The position numbers and the translations under genes were made by a program. A stretch of DNA of 64,000 bases from Haemaphysalis longicornis (Eukaryota; Arthropoda; Arachnida; Ixodida; Ixodidae): positions 30,707,911-30,771,910 of the forward strand of contig CM023457.1 in NCBI GenBank assembly GCA_013339765.2, read 5' to 3'. Below are positions 21,471-32,719 of the stretch, in pieces. Numbering within the stretch: the first letter of the stretch is position 1; each line of letters begins with the position of its first letter. Below the pieces are notes generated by a model that saw only the letters and a program-made list of their open reading frames with translations, was not told the DNA's origin and did no database searches.

Positions 21471-24370
21471 GCTGTGGGGGTACTCGGCAAAGAATGCTAC
21501 GCATTAAATTTTCGCGTGACTTCATCGCTACCGAAACGCACTGCTTATACGTTCACCAGCCGACAGGAAATGCAGCTCCATATGCGGCCCAGTACGTCCC
21601 CTATCTACCATATGTCCCAGTAACTCCCCACAATCTCCGTAAGTGTTCCCCTCTTACACGCGACCAATGACAAGACGCCCGTGTCGCCAGCGAGTTTCGT
21701 AACTCCAAACGCGCAATCGTTGCACATATACAGGTGCATGATATAGTCTGCCATGCGTGTGTATGTACGACGGCGTTTCTACACCGTAACGTTGATTGTT
21801 CTGTCGCCTAAATATGATTGTCTTTCAGTCGGAGTTCCCAAAAGTAATAATACAGAATATATCGTCATATAAATGCGCAAAACTCTTGTCAGCTGTCACT
21901 TCTGTTAAATGCGTTTTCACTGAGTCCTGCTGAAAATGAACGCGCCTTTGTAGCAACCGCCAAGGCCTCGCACAACACATATTACATCATCAGTAAAATC
22001 AATTATCCAAAATGGCATCCAAATACAGGTTGCGTGGCAAACGCGTGTAACAGCTATAGGCAACAGTGAGTGCACCCACACAAAACGAGAGTATGATTGT
22101 CTCGGGACGTTTCGATACACCTCGACTGCCTCCCCCGCAAAACAAAAAAGAGCGGCTCTTTCAAAAGTGACATTCGAAGCCAGCCTCTCGGAACAATGTA
22201 TACAAATCACGCGTTTTTCTCCGTCTTTTTGTCCGTACGTAGTCACTTCTTCCGGCATAAAACCGTGCCACCGTGTAAGAACCGTCTGTGTACCGTTGAC
22301 GGAATACAGTAAAGCCTCGTGATAGCGAAATCCCCGGGAGGAAAATACGTTATAAACGATAATTCGCTAAAAGCGGATACTGCCGCGGGGACTGTGAAAA
22401 TACTTCACATAAAGTGATTTCGTTTGTAATTAAAGTTTACTGCACACACACATCGTAATGTACAGTCTTCGTCAAAATTTTGTAGGCCATGCCAGAGGTT
22501 TCTGCACCGCAAGGAATTCTACGTAAAATCTTAACCTTCAACTGCGACCAAAATTGTTTTTTACAGTAAAAAATAAAAGTGTTTTCTGCCGCTTTCTGAA
22601 AAAACAAAAAAAAAAAACGTTTCAGCATCGTTCAAAAAGTAAGTTTGTACTTAATGTATTGTGCCCCACACACTTTTGGCATGGCCTGGAAAATTTTGAC
22701 AAAGTCTGTACACATAAGAAGCATCTAAATAGGGGTTGAAACAGTGAAGAGGGGGAGGGCGATTGCTTACCAGACACATTCACTTTTTTTTTAAGGCGTA
22801 AGACACCATGTGCCGGCACTGCTGCGCTCGCGATGTATGGCGCAGACTTGATCTCCGCGGGAAAAAAAAATTTCCACATGCTGTATACAGAGATTGATTG
22901 TCCAAGACTGGATGAAACAGCTAATGAAATAAACAATTTCAATTAATAAGTAACAAACAGTTTCAATCAAGAACTAAAATTCAATTGGTAATTGTTCCAA
23001 CCAACGCTCAAATTCACACATTTTTTTTTTTTTTTTCAAATGTTGGCAGCCAGCAATTTCATTTTCTGAGCCTCTTTTTCCTCCCACCCCTTTCACCGCA
23101 ACCTTTCAAATGCTTCCAACGCAAATGAACATATATTCGACTCCTCTCATAACCTAATATATTCACTGAAAAGCACGTTTTGTTAGGTTGCTAATTCTAA
23201 CCCCAAGTACGCAAATAAATACCAAAGCGGAAGTTAAAAGCTCCAGCTTTGAGCTGTACGAGGGTCTTTCGGTACGTTGATTTTTTTTTCCTCGAACCCA
23301 TACCCATTGTAGAATACGTTACCTAGTAGAAGTGAAGAAGCACTTTCTTTAAGATATGTCGAAGGGAAAGGGGCAAATCTTACTCTTTACCGAAATAAAT
23401 AAATTGAATTCAAAAGTAAGCTTTAGCACACGCTGCAGCATGAGCTGAAGTGGCTGCTCTTTACAAGCTCGCTCAGAGAAAAACAATTGATCGAAGCAAA
23501 AAGCGGGTAGAAACAGGGGAGGCATACCCGTAGCTTCATCGTGTAATGTGATTGTCACACGCATATTGCTGTAAGTCCAAGCACAACCGCACGCCACCTG
23601 TTGCCACTGAGATCGACACCCTACTCATGCGCAGGGATTCTCAACATGTCACCTTTGTGAAAGGTCGTCCCGTATATATAGAAGGGTATACAAAATGTGC
23701 CAGAAAGCACCTATACGACACGTGTAAAGATTTTGCGCACTTCTTTTTCTTTTTTCAACTCAGACCCTCCTGTGAAGTAAGTATGTGTAACGTGCCCCGA
23801 AGAACAGTCATGCGAGCAAGCAAAAACGCCGTTGAAGAAACCCTGCTGATCATTCGCTGAAGGTTTTTGCAATTTCTGACATTATTTTCGCTGTCATCGC
23901 CTCTGGAGGTCCTTATTTTTCTCCAACACGAATGCGCAGTGAGATCAATAAATATAAATGTAGTGCTAGAGTAAGAGTGCATTATTGATAACCTGTGCAC
24001 GAGACTTTTCTCTGCTCGACTTTCTGTTTGTCACGCTCACGAAATGCGATAATGGTGAAAACCTTTTTTTTTTATCTTACCCAGCACCGTCTTCCAACTC
24101 GTGCAAGCACAGGAAATTCGGATCGTGTTGCGTTCGACATCACCGGCGTTCTGCAGAATATCTTTTTCCGAAGCCTGAGACCGAACGAGCTAAATTCAGC
24201 TTAGCCGCATGAGGTGAAGTACACGCTCAAATTTTGTGCACGGTATTTTTCTTCCGGTATGCCGCAACGCGGAGAAAGAGATTGAGGCTAAACGCCCGTC
24301 ACTAGCTCGAGCCAGAAGACAAAAGAGCGAGAGATTGAGAGAGCGAGATCGGAGGAAGGGAAAGAAGGGG
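21471..24370. other. Unassigned stretch before the sulfotransferase
   Basis: No gene recognised. ACAGTAAAGCCTCGTGATAG near 22310 resembles the left end of a pogo/mariner-type element, but no matching right end was found. Further GATTGTC copies occur at 21816, 22095, 22896 and 23549. The 3' UTR of the sulfotransferase would extend leftward from 24370. Confidence 0.4.
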
Positions 24371-25432
24371 CTACTGCTCGGGCCAGCCGAAGTCCCGGCC
24401 CATGAGGTGGTAGAACTCCCTGTTGAAGGGCGCGAAAAACTGCCGCAGCCGGCTGACCACGGGCCCCGGCACGTGCGGGTGTCGGCGACCCTTGCTGTCG
24501 TTGAGGCAGCGGCCCGCCGTGTCGTTGAGGCGCGGCCGCAGGCAGAAGAAGCCCTTGGTGCGGTTGAAGTACAGCGCCGAGCTCGGGATGCGCTCGGGCA
24601 GGCGGAGGAAGGCCTCGACGCGGCGCAGCTCCCGCAGCGGCTCGCGCACCAGCCGGTCGCCGTCGACCACGTGCAGCTGCCGGCGCGGGAAGTGCGACAG
24701 CCAGCGGCGCACGTGCACGGCGTACATGCTGGTGCGCACGGGCCGGTACTCGGCGTTCACGGCGCCGTCCGGCAGGAGGATGAGCTGCTCGAAGGGCGGC
24801 GCGTCGACCCGCTGCAGCTGGCGCCGGTTGGCCGCCAGCTGGGCGTAGTCGGACACCAGGCGCACCACGGGGTCGCGCACGATGAGCAGCAGCTGCAGCG
24901 AGGCGTTCATGGCCCACACACGGCCCGGGGCCGCCTCGGTGACGAAGTACGCGGGCGACTTCTCCACGGTCAGCTGGCCCGGCCGCGAGGCCGGCATGCG
25001 CAGCCGGTACCAGTCCAGGCCCAGCGCGTAGCGCTCGTCGTCATCGAAGAAGTGCACTTCGTCCGGCGCCTTCTGCACGGACGGGTGCAGGGCCAGGAAC
25101 TCGAGGAGAGCGCGCGTGCCACACTTGCGGGCGCCGATGATGACGCACTGCGGCAGCCGCCGCCGCACGTCGGAACCGGCCTCTGTCGTCGCCGCCGCCG
25201 CCGCTGCCGGCGCTGCGGCGGCGGCGGCGGTGGGCTGCCGCGGGGCCGCCTTCGTCGTCCACGTCGACGAGATGGGCAGCGGTGGCGGCGGCGGGACAAG
25301 CAGCTGCGCCGCCAGAAAGCAGGTGCCGCAGGCGACCGCCAGGCACAGCGCCAGGAGCCGTGACCGGTTCGTCGACCCGGCCTGCGCATTGTGCACACTT
25401 GCGGCTATGCGATACGCAAACTTGTGTATCAA
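24371..25432 (-). CDS. Heparan sulfate glucosamine 3-O-sulfotransferase, main exon
   Basis: Golgi type II membrane enzyme that moves sulfate from PAPS to the 3-OH of glucosamine in heparan sulfate. The open frame has 354 codons including the stop. Residues about 27-46 are hydrophobic (signal anchor), followed by a Pro/Ala-rich stem (47-82) and then the sulfotransferase domain from about 94. CVIIGARKCGTRALLEF (96-112) is the 5'-phosphosulfate loop; DEVHFFD (124-130) holds the family's catalytic Glu; EKSPAYF is at 157-163. LLIVRDPVVRLVSDYAQ (182-198) is the 3'-phosphate motif. Cys297 and Cys309 fit the conserved disulfide. N-glycosylation motifs lie at 176, 290, 303 and 311. Upstream in frame there is a TAG at 25436-25438 and no ATG before the membrane anchor. 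An acceptor-like CGCAG before 25381 suggests the start codon is in another exon. GC content is far above the flanks, probably real codon bias. Subtype (HS3ST1/5-like) is not certain. Confidence 0.85.
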   Translation of the reverse strand: MIHKFAYRIAASVHNAQAGSTNRSRLLALCLAVACGTCFLAAQLLVPPPPPLPISSTWTTKAAPRQPTAAAAAAPAAAAAATTEAGSDVRRRLPQCVIIGARKCGTRALLEFLALHPSVQKAPDEVHFFDDDERYALGLDWYRLRMPASRPGQLTVEKSPAYFVTEAAPGRVWAMNASLQLLLIVRDPVVRLVSDYAQLAANRRQLQRVDAPPFEQLILLPDGAVNAEYRPVRTSMYAVHVRRWLSHFPRRQLHVVDGDRLVREPLRELRRVEAFLRLPERIPSSALYFNRTKGFFCLRPRLNDTAGRCLNDSKGRRHPHVPGPVVSRLRQFFAPFNREFYHLMGRDFGWPEQ

Positions 25433-25439
25433 CAGCTAT

Positions 25440-26220
25440 GCCAGACTGGAGAGCTGGACCTTCCTCGGTACCCAGTACTGGACTGGCGTCACTACGCATG
25501 CGCAGAAGTCATGCAGCAGGTTGTGCGCAGTCGCAGTGGCTCCGACAGTGCACCGCGGACTACGGAGATCGGCTTCACTGTCACCTCATCATTATGTGCC
25601 AGCGTACGCCAAAGAAAAAAGTTCTTTCAACAAAGAATAATACACAACCTCCCCCCACCCCCCTCGGTTATTATACAACTACAAAGCAGCTCTACCCATA
25701 ATATTCTGAATAAATTTGAGGCGCTAAACAACGGGGACCAGAAGAAACACGTAGACACAGACCAGGCGCCACTTCCAACTAAACTTTAATAGTGAAAAAC
25801 CCTGGATTAAATACACTGTTTTGACTTCAAATTTATTCAGTATGTTCAACCAACTAGCCCTGATCAAGCTTTTGTTCCATAATATTCCCCTATTTTATCA
25901 GGATGGCTGATAGGCGCGCCTAATTCGCATTTTTTCTTGCCTCCGCTAGAAAACCCGACCTCAGTAATTGCAACTTTCCCTAAATGCCCCAGTAAATCTG
26001 AAGGCGTAACGACATTAGTTGACAGCAGTGCCTCAGGCGCTCCAGGATGTGGAGACATAACAATTGAAATATTTAAAGGAACGAAACTGTTTTCTAGCAA
26101 GACGTTGCACATATTTTTGCCTATTCAATTGCTCATGATTCATAATGACAGGAAATAGAGTAGGATTGTTAGGTTTAATCAGGCAGTTGCTCCGAATCTC
26201 GCCATTTCAGCCCCCTTCTA
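25440..26220. other. No recognised gene
   Basis: Upstream flank of the sulfotransferase exon. I see no upstream exon with a convincing ATG and donor in this interval. Confidence 0.4.
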
Positions 26221-26226
26221 CTAACG

Positions 26227-26232
26227 GGCGCG

Positions 26233-26316
<84 letters not shown>

Positions 26317-26370
26317 AGAGCGAGATAGAGGAGAGAGAGAGAGAGAGAGATGAAGAGGAGAGAGAGAGAG
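26227..26370. repeat. (CG)n(GA)n microsatellite
   Basis: About 11 CG/GC steps run into a long GA tract with a few interruptions (GATGAGA, GAGGAGAG, GCGAGATAG, TGAAGAGG). ORFs across it are Arg/Glu or Leu/Ser repeats and are not genes. Confidence 0.97.
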
Positions 26371-26404
26371 AGCTCGGCAGGAAAGAAAAATGGAAAACAA
26401 CCCT

Positions 26405-26701
26405 GGGGAACCCTGAGTAGCATGCGAAGCAGCCATGTAATCGACTGAAGTTCCCATTAGTTTTCAGTTCGTCGTTTCCGTTGACATTCAGCTTCGCGTG
26501 CCTTCGTTGTATCAGTAGCTTCTTGACGTAGTTTGAATAAGTGAAACCATCTTCCCGTAGGGGAACCCTGAGCAGCATGCGAAGCAGCCATGTAATCGAC
26601 TGAAGTTCCCATTAGTTTTCAGTTCGTCGTTTCCGTTGACATTCAGCTTCGCGTGCCTTCGTTGTATCAGTAGCTTCTTGACGTAGATTGAATGAGTGAA
26701 G
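26405..26701. repeat. Tandem duplication, 155-bp period
   Basis: GGGGAACCCTGAG starts at 26405 and again at 26560. The following ~140 bases are almost identical through GCTTCTTGACGTAG and then diverge. Confidence 0.9.
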
Positions 26702-26737
26702 GACATAAGGCGCGTTCGTAGCACATGTTCCCGTCTC

Positions 26738-26830
26738 GGTTTGTAGTGCAGTGGGAAGAGCGCCACGTACCTCCCGTTGCGGCCAGAGAGTAGTGGGATC
26801 GAAACCGGGCGCCACCTAACTACTTTTTTT
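26738..26830 (+). mobile_element. tRNA-like SINE head
   Basis: TAGTGCAGTGGGAAGAGCG resembles a box A region, and GTGGGATCGAAACCGGGCGC resembles box B of a tRNA-derived polymerase III promoter, 45 bases apart. It is followed by a T run. No acceptor stem pairs, so this is a SINE-type remnant and not a tRNA gene. Confidence 0.5.
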
Positions 26831-26959
26831 TATAGTGGACTGCGCTGACGTCATCCCATACGCTGACGAGGCTGAAGAGACGCGCATGCGCACTAGAGTG
26901 CGGACGGCGGACAACGACAACGAGGTAGGGAGGGACACAGCCCCGAGGTAGCGGGTATT

Positions 26960-28740
26960 TTGCAAGTTACTCTATAGACGGCTTCTTTCAGTCACCGCAA
27001 AGTGGTGAGCCATTGCAGAAGCTTGTTTTCGTGAAAAAAAAAAAGAAAGATAACCCTTGCGGTATTTCTGGTGCAGAAGGCAGTTACGGGCCGCTTCGTC
27101 GGCTTTGCGGTTCCCTTTGACGTCGCTGTGTCCCGGTATTCACTGCAATTTAATGCTGCGTCCAGCAGCAGAGCAGGCAAGGTGGTGAAGGTATCAGGTG
27201 TCACAGGCTGCGATTTAGTGGTGGAAAAACCTACTTCTCCTCGATAGGATTTGAAGAGCTGCCTTGGAGTCCGTGCACATTTTCCACCTGTGCGGCACAT
27301 GGCGCAGGATGTAAACGATTGCTTTCTTCAGAGCACATAGCTCAGCCGCTGTCGAAGATATTTGTCGCTCCAGACGAAATGAGACCATTTCACCTGTTAA
27401 TGGTATGTATAATCTAGAGCAAGAGTTCGTATGGTTGATGAACCATCATTAAATATGAATGTTCTAAGCTTGCGCTCTATACATGCAGTCTAAAACGATG
27501 TGGAGGATTTCTGACTGGGCCCGCAAGAAATCACTTCTTAAGTGGTATTGCCTCCAGTATAGTCGCTCCGGATTCGCCCAAAGCATACAGCTGTCTGCTC
27601 CAACCCAGCCCTCACAAATAATGCAGCCACATTTACTTCCTTGGAGCTTTGCTTCCCTACAAATTGAATGTTGTATCCCAAGAATTGGCCCTAAAAAGAC
27701 TACGCCCTATGCCTCAAGTGCACTCGAAGGGTCTCCTGTTGTCTAACCACTTCAAAAGGCAAACAACGCGCCTCTGCTACGGTTCCAACGCTCGAAGGTC
27801 CCTTCAGAAGTCCAAGACAAGTGCGTAGGTTGTTGTTTCTTGAATCCTCGAGGCTTTTCTTGCTTGTCTCAGATATTTTACGCACGATAGGGTGGCTGTA
27901 ATGCATTACTCCATCCACATAGCTCTTGTGTAGAATAACCATTGAATGGCAATCACAGCCCCAGCGCGAACCTATAAGACGTTTAAAAACCTGAGCGGCA
28001 GAAGAAATGCGGTTCCGTATCCGTTTGACTTCGCGTGACCAGCTAGGTCAAGGTGTGGTCTATTAAAACTAAAAATTTTTGAACTCGCTCGTACGAAAGT
28101 ATGCGCCCGCCTAGTATTAATGGATAGCGATGCATATTCTTCCCTGTGAAGGCCATGGCCACGCTCTTATCAGGAGAAAGTTGAAGGCCGCGGGCTGCGA
28201 GGTAGTTGGGGCTCTCTGTAAACGCTGTTGTGTACACCGTCGTGAACGAGAAGCACACCACACACAGGTATCTGCGTACAGCGTGATCTTCTCTCCACGC
28301 GGCAGGATTCTCTTGAGTGAAATTAGGGTAAGGTTGAACAGCAACGGACAATTAGTACGGCCCCTTGTGGTACACCCTTTTTTATGGCGTAATGAGAAGT
28401 TGAACCTTCCGAAGTGGACATGAAAAGGTGTCGTTCATCAAGGTAGTCCGCTATCCATGTGTATATCTTGCCCCCAAAGCCTATGGTCTTCAAGAGCGGA
28501 AAGAATTGCTGTGTAGATGACCGAATCAAAGGCGGCCTTTATGTCCAGGAAAATAGCGGTTGGTGTGCAGCCAGAACTAAGTGGTTCTTCGAGTGAAGGG
28601 AACTAGAGCAATGATGTTGTCTATCGGTAATCTGTTCTGACGAAAACCATTCATTTCCTGGGGATAAGCCTTCCTAGCACTCGAGAAATTATGTCATCCT
28701 GGTATATCTTTTCTATTAGCTTTCAGATGCAGCTGAGCAA
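26960..28740 (-). mobile_element. Non-LTR retrotransposon ORF2 remnant (I/Jockey-like, RT and RNase H)
   Basis: Read on the minus strand, the order is: a DIKAAFDSVIYTAIL-like stretch, then FGGKIYTWIADYLDERHLF, then IKKGVPQGAV (reverse transcriptase motif B region), a frameshift, LFNLTLIS, ITLYAD (a decayed YADD), and LSPDKSVAMAFTGK. Much further on come traces of an RNase H-like segment (SQPVTPDTF, then a GNxKADE-like stretch read in another frame). Several frameshifts and stops make it dead. RNase H after the RT points to the I superclade. Confidence 0.65.
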
Positions 28741-29011
28741 GGTGATAGGCTGGAAGGATGCATAACTGGTTGGTGCATTGCGTGTAAATTACTAGAACAT
28801 ATAGCATTGTTAAAGGAAAACCTCCAGATGTCGGCGTGAAGATGACGATTGGCGCAACTGAGCGGCAGGACCGATTTCGATGGCCAATAACGACGAAGAA
28901 ATTGCTGGCTGTGTGCAGGAGTTGTTCACGCCGATGACTTCGACGGCATGACGTGACTCCGTGCCGCACCCCTCAACTTTCACGATTCGGACGTGCTCTC
29001 CGAGTAACAAA

Positions 29012-29013
<2 letters not shown>

Positions 29014-29095
<82 letters not shown>
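29014..29095. repeat. (CT)n microsatellite
   Basis: A perfect CT dinucleotide tract of about 41 units. ORFs here (Ser-Leu or Arg-Glu repeats) are artefacts. Confidence 0.98.
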
Positions 29096-29097
<2 letters not shown>

Positions 29098-29099
29098 CA

Positions 29100-30580
29100 C
29101 GTGCTGCTACCTTGTAAATACTGTAAAATATTCCTCGGGGCACTCAAGTCTGCTTACGTGCTTTGAATGCGAAGGCGTTATGTCTTCATCTGACGTACTT
29201 ATCCAAGACTTTTTTACCCCTACATCGTGCTCGATTCTCTGCACTTTCGTTTAAGTGGGCCGCTGTAGTCGCTCATCACGCGTATTTACTCGAACCCTTC
29301 GATTAAGCACGTTGCGGGCTGTTAGTACCACAGCATTCTTCACCGCGGCGCCCCTGGAAAACTATTCACAGACCGTGGTCGATGGCTTCAAAGTTATCGA
29401 GAACATTTCACGCTCGTCCTTCCATAAACACAAGCCGACGCACCGAGTGTAAATCGCAACATCCCAATATGGTTCATCTGATCACTATGACTAGGACGAG
29501 ACTCTACCGCACGACACGACACCGCCAGTTATTCTCCCGTGTACATTTTATTCGGCTGAAACCCAACACTGCCCCTCGGTGTGACCGCAGTTTCACCAAC
29601 TTGAATATTTACGCTGCTCGCTAACTCACACTCTGTTCTCCTCTACCCTGTTCTCTCCTCCGATACCTACTCTTTCATACTGCATTGTATTCAAGTTTAC
29701 TTCATGAATGGCTACAAACTATCCGCAACGCACCTTTCCTCTCTCACTCTCTATCGAACCGACGAACAACAACCCGTATTCATCTCACTAATTTGCAAGG
29801 CCACCACAAAGCTCTGTCACTGATGTTCTTGCGGCCCCACGTAATGTAGGCCTCTCCACGAAACTGCTGTCGCCTCATGGGGTCCTCATCGCGTCCTGCG
29901 CAAGCTGATCGACGCGACTTTCTGAATACGTTCGCTCCAGTCGACATCGACCCAAGCACAAGCCATACCGTGACATCACGACGAATCGACGTTGTTTGGC
30001 TGTGCCATGTCGAATGACAAATCTCTATGCAATGTCGGCCGCGGTGAAGATAATGCATGGTTGGCACAACTACTAGATGGCCAAGAATCTAAGCAAAACA
30101 ACGCAAAAAAAGACGAAGCGATAGAGCGAGGACGACAAGGACTGCGCAGTCCGTGGCGTCCGCGCTGTCTTTGTCTTTTTTGCGCTGTTTTGCTTAGATT
30201 ATGTACCAACACGTCAAGTTTTCCACGATGGCCAAGAACGAAGAGAGAAATTGCTGGCTGTGCGCCGGTGTATATGCATTCTAACGGCTTCTAAGCTAAC
30301 TCCCACTGCCTTGTGAATATACTCTTATTTGTTCATGCGCCTTCTCGTAGCGATGTTTAAAAATCGCATGCCCTCTCGACGTTTACGACTTCTTTCCTAA
30401 TCAGTGCCGATTCCGGTCCGGTTTTGAACTAATGTGAAAGACAACTTTTTAAATTCACCTGATTCACCCCCCCCCCCCCCCCCCCCATTTATACTTTGCG
30501 CATCAAACTGACGTCATCAATCTCAATTTTGCTAAACCTTCGGTCGCCATCCCTATCAGCATTTATTAGCCATACTTTCA
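29100..30580. other. No recognised gene
   Basis: The stretch holds a C-run (30469-30486) and short ORFs. 29450-29640 on the plus strand (YRTTRHRQLFSRVHFIRLKP) could be the decayed tail of a LINE ORF, but the match is too weak to call. Confidence 0.35.
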
Positions 30581-30589
30581 AGCCTGTGT

Positions 30590-31221
30590 GGACCCCTTAA
30601 TTTTATCGTGGACTCACTCATTTGTTACTAACCGTTCCCACCTCGGACTGTTGTCAGAATTCACCACTCAGCTAGTATGTTATCTCCGGAGTGCCTCAAG
30701 GCTATATACTCGCCCCACTACTCTTTACGAACGACCTCCATAACGGCATTTCCTCGTGCACCTTTGCTTTTGCAGACGATTGTGTCCTCCATCGCCGCAT
30801 AGAAACTAACGGTGATGTATAGAAGTATTTCAAAGGGACCTTAACAAAATAGAAAGCTAATGTTCTCAATCTCTAACGAAACTACACAATACGGCATGCA
30901 AAGTTGTAGAAATATCTCGCAAACGTTCCAGTGCTTAAAAATTCATACACAAGCTTCAACCCCCTCCTTAACCGAATCGTACCGTTATCTACACTTTAGA
31001 GCAAACTCGTCATGGTCATAGCCTATCAAAAAAAAAAAAAACTTTCTGCTGAAGCATCCAAATCCTTTGCTGTCAAGTTTCAACAGAAGATACCTTACCT
31101 CATGTTCTCCGTCCACCAGATAACTCGCTTACGAAGCCTTTGGCATGCAAGAACAAATTGGGATATTCTTCGTCCATCTTGAACCCGCAACAAGAGTATA
31201 TCTTACAAACACCCTTGAACC
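30590..31221 (+). mobile_element. Non-LTR retrotransposon fragment (CR1/Jockey-like RT)
   Basis: The plus strand reads VISGVPQGYILAPLLF, then NDLHNGISSCTF, then AFADDCVLHRRIE. These are the motif B and FADD motif C regions of a reverse transcriptase. Downstream, in shifting frames, come ASKSFAVKFQQK and LGYSSSILNPQQEYI, corresponding to the thumb region. Stops and frameshifts show it is inactive. Confidence 0.7.
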
Positions 31222-31368
31222 TGGCTGCACTGATGGTGAGGGGTATATTCGGGTGTTATAAAACGAGCGGCGTGGTTTTGCACATATTCAAGGGTGTTTA
31301 CAAGGTACTCAATTGTTGCTGGTTCGAGATGGACGAAGAATATTCTAATGTGTTCTTGCAAAGGATTC
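31136..31368. repeat. Inverted repeat formed by a LINE segment
   Basis: 31136-31221 is complementary to 31284-31368 (about 85-nt arms, some mismatches) with a loop of about 62 bases. GATATTCTTCGTCCATCT on the plus strand is mirrored by AGATGGACGAAGAATATTC at 31329. Both arms encode the same LINE thumb region in opposite orientation, and the loop reads LEYVQNHAARFITPEY on the minus strand. Confidence 0.85.
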
Positions 31369-31369
31369 A

Positions 31370-32160
31370 TAGGTTACAGCCCCAACCGCCCTCTCATTGG
31401 CTTCGGCCTTCCTGTCAAATAAAAGCTGCTGGCTAACCATAAGTGCATCACGGCATTCCTTAGAGACGCCGGCCTGGTTGGTGCTTTGCAGCAAGCTAGC
31501 TCAACCTTGTCTGTTTGACGCGTTTTTTTTCCCCTTGAATTCCGCCGACGTCCAATGCTCCTCATCCCGCGTATAAATGTACCTCGCAGCGCGATTCCAA
31601 CTCCTGCAGCTTTCAGAGCTCACATGGCTACACTAAGCATTTTAATAAATTGTTTTTACATGGAAATCCTACCCGAAACAGTTGTCAAAGAGCGCAATTC
31701 ACGCTATTTAGGACGGCTATAACTTGCAGTTAATTTCTGGGAATAATGTGCGTTTTTTTTTTTCCTCCTTTTCTTCTCTGACCTACTATGCGATCGACAG
31801 ATGGAGCCCGACTCGTGTAAGTACGCGATTGCACAACGAAAAAAAGAAAAAGAAAAGCTTATGAACCGGATACCTTGTTTAGACCCATCCTTCCCCAGCA
31901 TTCATACTGGGCTTATTCGAACATGAAGGCGCATCACTAACTGCCCAAGCTTTGTAGTCATTTTTTTTTAAAACGTCCGCAGCGTACAAAAACTTACGCC
32001 ACGACTGATCACCGAAGAGCAAGCAGCAAGAGATCACTGAGCGTACATGCAAGTGCCACGCGCTGTCCATTTGTGTCTTGTTTATTTCTTATAATGCGTA
32101 CTGTCTCTTGCCACCCGTAGCGAGTTTTTCTTCTTTTCTTCCATTGATACAGTCTGCCTG
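31370..32160. other. No recognised gene
   Basis: AT-rich flank with short ORFs and T/A runs; nothing recognised. Confidence 0.35.
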
Positions 32161-32164
32161 GAAG

Positions 32165-32400
32165 CGACCGACATCACTCGACCGATGTTGTCGAACCTAC
32201 ACGCGCGCTACCGGTCGCACGTTTACGTCGCAGACGGCAGCGTCTCACACGTGTCCTCTTCCCCCAACACTCCAAATGAGGGTCGTTGGACGGCTGTTCC
32301 TCACCATTTCCATCGTTAGACCAGTTGCAGAACACAGCAAACAAAAAAGGACACCAAGCGCAATATTCGACTCGCTCGCCTTACCTAATTCCCCATAGGT
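32165..32400 (+). mobile_element. Possible RNase H remnant of a LINE
   Basis: The plus-strand reading LHARYRSHVYVADGSVSHVS resembles the first strand and the catalytic Asp (TDGS-type) of the RNase H domain in I-clade LINEs. It is short and soon broken by stops, so the assignment is tentative. Confidence 0.3.
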
Positions 32401-32719
32401 TAGTGTGTACTAACTGGCCGTAAAATCGTTTCGGTAAGCAGCCGGAATTGTCGCAGGAAAGAAACTGCGCCTGCAAAGGCTCAATTCTTTGCGAAGAAGC
32501 TGGCTCGAACAGGATGTATGCACTCCACTTTAGTACGAAGAGTTTCGGATGCCCTTGATATCGGATATGCTCGAAGAAATCCGGATGTTGTCGAATGTTT
32601 CGCCAAAGAGCCGTGAACGTTAGCAGACGAATAGGCTACGGCGAAGCGGTGGTACGCGCAGAAACCTCTTTCGTATCACATTCAGATGCCACGGTAAATA
32701 GCAGCTTAGAAATAAGTGA

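Noticed and set aside
24236..25363. Plus-strand 375-codon ORF
   Set aside because: GC-rich shadow of the sulfotransferase exon; low-complexity Arg/Ala/Val translation with no domain.
26145..26578. ORFs of Arg/Glu or Ser/Leu repeats
   Set aside because: Translation of the GA microsatellite.
28810..29254. ORFs of Arg/Glu or Ser/Leu repeats
   Set aside because: Translation of the CT microsatellite.
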